6,308 nucleotides of DNA. Origin: Candidatus Zixiibacteriota bacterium. GTDB lineage: Bacteria; Zixibacteria; MSB-5A5; SM1-73. Position numbers and translations under genes: made by a program. The stretch covers positions 1 through 6,308 of the forward strand of contig JALHUP010000398.1 in assembly GCA_022866585.1 (NCBI GenBank), written 5' to 3'. The first letter of the stretch is position 1, and each line of letters starts with the position of its first letter. Below are positions 5,291 through 6,308 of this stretch, piece after piece. Under the pieces are notes generated by a model, which worked only from the letters and a program-made list of their open reading frames with translations, searched no databases and was not told the origin of the DNA.

Positions 5291-5947
5291 ATGATAAATA
5301 AAAAATCTATCTTTCGGGAAAACAGATTCGATGGTCTCTTTCTAAAAGGGGATAAGATAATTATTCGCTCTTTGAGAAGAGATGATATAGATAAAAGAGT
5401 GGCTTGGACAAAATATCCCGATCCGCTTTATTTTCATTATAATCCTCCTAATCTGGGGCAGAAGGAAAAGGAGGAATGGTATTTTAAGAGAATAAACGAT
5501 CCCAATCTGATCTATCTTGCCATCGATAACCATAGTGGTCAATTGGTGGGTTTCATCTCTTTGTATAGTATTGATAGGTTGGCGAAGAGCGCCTGGATGG
5601 GGATATTTCTTGGCTACGAATTCACCGATAAAGGTTACGGCACAGACTCCATATCGACCTTAGCCAAATATTTTTTTCAAGAAATGAAATATGAGGCGAT
5701 GTTTTTAGATGTGGCATCCCACAACCAAAGAGCCATAAGATGCTACCTGAAATGTGGATTCAAATTCATCCGCACAAAATACAACAAACACGATCCTCGG
5801 AGTGACTTGGATATCTTCGGAGATGATAGGTACAAAGACATAAGGGAATATTTCAAAAAAGAGGGGGATGAGATTCTGTGCCAATTCGATGAGATGATAT
5901 TGACAAAGGATTTGTGGCTTACCCAAAATCCCATCTTAACCAGCTAA
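5291..5947 (+). CDS. GNAT-family N-acetyltransferase (RimJ/RimL-like)
   Basis: Predicted acetyl-CoA-dependent transferase, 218 residues, cytoplasmic. The domain begins near residue 17 (LFLKGDKIIIRSLRRDDIDK), the usual strand-1/helix-1 start of the Acetyltransf_3 type. Strands follow in LIYLAIDNHSGQLVGFISLY (73-92). The acetyl-CoA-binding motif A is FLGYEFTDKGYGTDSIST (106-123), with the Q/R-x-x-G-x-G/A pyrophosphate loop represented by DKGYGT. Motif B is DVASHNQRAIRCYLKCGFKF (140-159), with the common N..AI..Y...GF pattern. A tail of about 55 residues after the core (170-218) is longer than minimal family members. The substrate is unknown: relatives modify protein N-termini, polyamines, amino sugars or drugs. 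No good Shine-Dalgarno precedes the ATG and no other start fits better. It follows the alpha-toroid gene on the same strand after a repeat-filled gap, so a functional link is unproven. Confidence 0.9.
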   Translation: MINKKSIFRENRFDGLFLKGDKIIIRSLRRDDIDKRVAWTKYPDPLYFHYNPPNLGQKEKEEWYFKRINDPNLIYLAIDNHSGQLVGFISLYSIDRLAKSAWMGIFLGYEFTDKGYGTDSISTLAKYFFQEMKYEAMFLDVASHNQRAIRCYLKCGFKFIRTKYNKHDPRSDLDIFGDDRYKDIREYFKKEGDEILCQFDEMILTKDLWLTQNPILTS

Positions 5948-6221
5948 TATCTCCTGTTCGTCACGGACACCTTCCGGACGGATCTTCAATGTCCGTGACG
6001 TCAAAGACAATGGTAACAGACGAGGCGCCCGTTACCAACAAAGGAAGTTCCCCTGGGTTATAAAAGGCTTACGCCTTAACTCCCACAAGCCGTCGGGCGA
6101 CCACACTTCCCCCCCCAATGGTTCGACTTCGCTCACCATAAAAGGCGGGATCAATGCAAGGCAAGGTCGCCCCTACTGCTTTGGCCGGGGGTGGGGGCAC
6201 CCCCGACCAACGAGGTTTCAA
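5948..6221. repeat. Hairpin-rich intergenic region between convergent GNAT and mnmE genes
   Basis: No CDS or RNA gene is recognisable. Visible structures: an 11-bp stem CGTCACGGACA (5959-5969) with TGTCCGTGACG (5990-6000); TGGTAAC (6011-6017) with GTTACCA (6031-6037); AAGGC (6064-6068) with GCCTT (6073-6077); an 8-bp inverted repeat GGGCGACC (6095-6102) with GGTCGCCC (6165-6172); and a short TTCGAC-type element ATGGTTCGAC...GCTCACCATAAA (6118-6142). The first hairpin lies 12 bases past the GNAT stop and may end or protect that mRNA, though no T-run follows. Confidence 0.7.
6181..6210 (-). terminator. GC-rich hairpin just past the mnmE stop, possible terminator
   Basis: CGGGGGTG (6186-6193) pairs with CACCCCCG (6198-6205) over loop GGGG, extended by TTGG/CCAA across one mismatch. 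It sits 12 bases downstream of the mnmE stop on the minus strand. No U-tract follows, so it may be a repeat or an mRNA end-stabiliser rather than an intrinsic terminator. Confidence 0.4.
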
Positions 6222-6308
6222 TTATTTACCAATACAGAATTCCGAGAAGATCTTATTTAAAATATCCTCGGTGAAGGTTTTGCCGATCACCTCGCCGATT
6301 GAATCCAA
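6222..6308 (-). CDS. mnmE: tRNA modification GTPase MnmE, last 28 codons (rest outside window)
   Basis: MnmE (TrmE) works with MnmG to place the carboxymethylaminomethyl group on U34 of certain tRNAs. Reading the minus strand from the window edge gives LDSIGEVIGKTFTEDILNKI, then FSEFCIGK and TAA (6222-6224). GEVxGxxTxEDIL followed by IFSxFCIGK is the highly conserved end of MnmE, and the terminal C-x-G-K Cys is needed for activity in studied members. The fragment is too short for the ORF listing but is clear. The gene is convergent with the GNAT gene. Confidence 0.93.
   Translation of the reverse strand: MDSIGEVIGKTFTEDILNKIFSEFCIGK

Noticed and set aside
5948..6221. tRNA or small RNA gene in the GNAT-mnmE gap
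   Set aside because: GGTTCGAC-like strings resemble a T-loop, but no acceptor stem, anticodon arm or CCA end can be built around them.

Overview
The window is bacterial chromosome at moderate-to-low GC. It carries core housekeeping genes interleaved with many short palindromic repeats. Genes with clear identity are the 3' end of enolase (eno), an FtsB/DivIC-type septum protein, the recombination mediator recO, a single-chain glycyl-tRNA synthetase (glyQS), and, on the minus strand at the right edge, the last 28 codons of mnmE ending in the family's C-I-G-K tail. The species cannot be fixed from this sequence. An uncultured Gram-negative-like lineage is a guess, based on the gene mix, the AA-rich codons and a different palindromic repeat family in almost every intergenic gap.

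Layout, left to right: eno end (1-479); a gap with two C/G-rich hairpins; ftsB-like gene and recO joined by an ATGA overlap (593-1815); a 250-base gap of repeats leading to a strong Shine-Dalgarno; glyQS (2066-3376); a self-contained REP/RAYT unit, meaning a Y1 HUH transposase gene with two hairpin repeats on each side (3383-4114); a prenyltransferase/terpene-cyclase-like alpha-toroid gene split by a single in-frame UGA (4120-5091); a gap with an inverted pair of matched hairpins; a GNAT acetyltransferase (5291-5947); a hairpin-rich gap; mnmE end.

The most interesting locus is 4120-5091. The frame is open on both sides of UGA 4624-4626 and both halves look like one protein of about 323 residues. 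UGA is not a general Trp codon here, because the Trp codons I read in the other genes are TGG and ftsB ends in TGA. Downstream lies a small hairpin with a GGUC apical loop, 18 nt after the UGA. That is the spacing and loop I recall for the E. coli fdhF selenocysteine element. From memory of related proteins, a Cys often sits at this site. A new selenoprotein family is therefore a real possibility; a nonsense mutation or sequence error is the main alternative.

The second notable system is the RAYT unit. All four repeats share a 5' TGTT foot and a CGGGAATT core stem, but the outer stem arms differ between two types with base pairing kept. One pair of copies shows a compensatory G-C to A-T change. 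A similar pattern (conserved flanks and loop, swapped but complementary stems) recurs in an unrelated repeat pair at 5145-5228.
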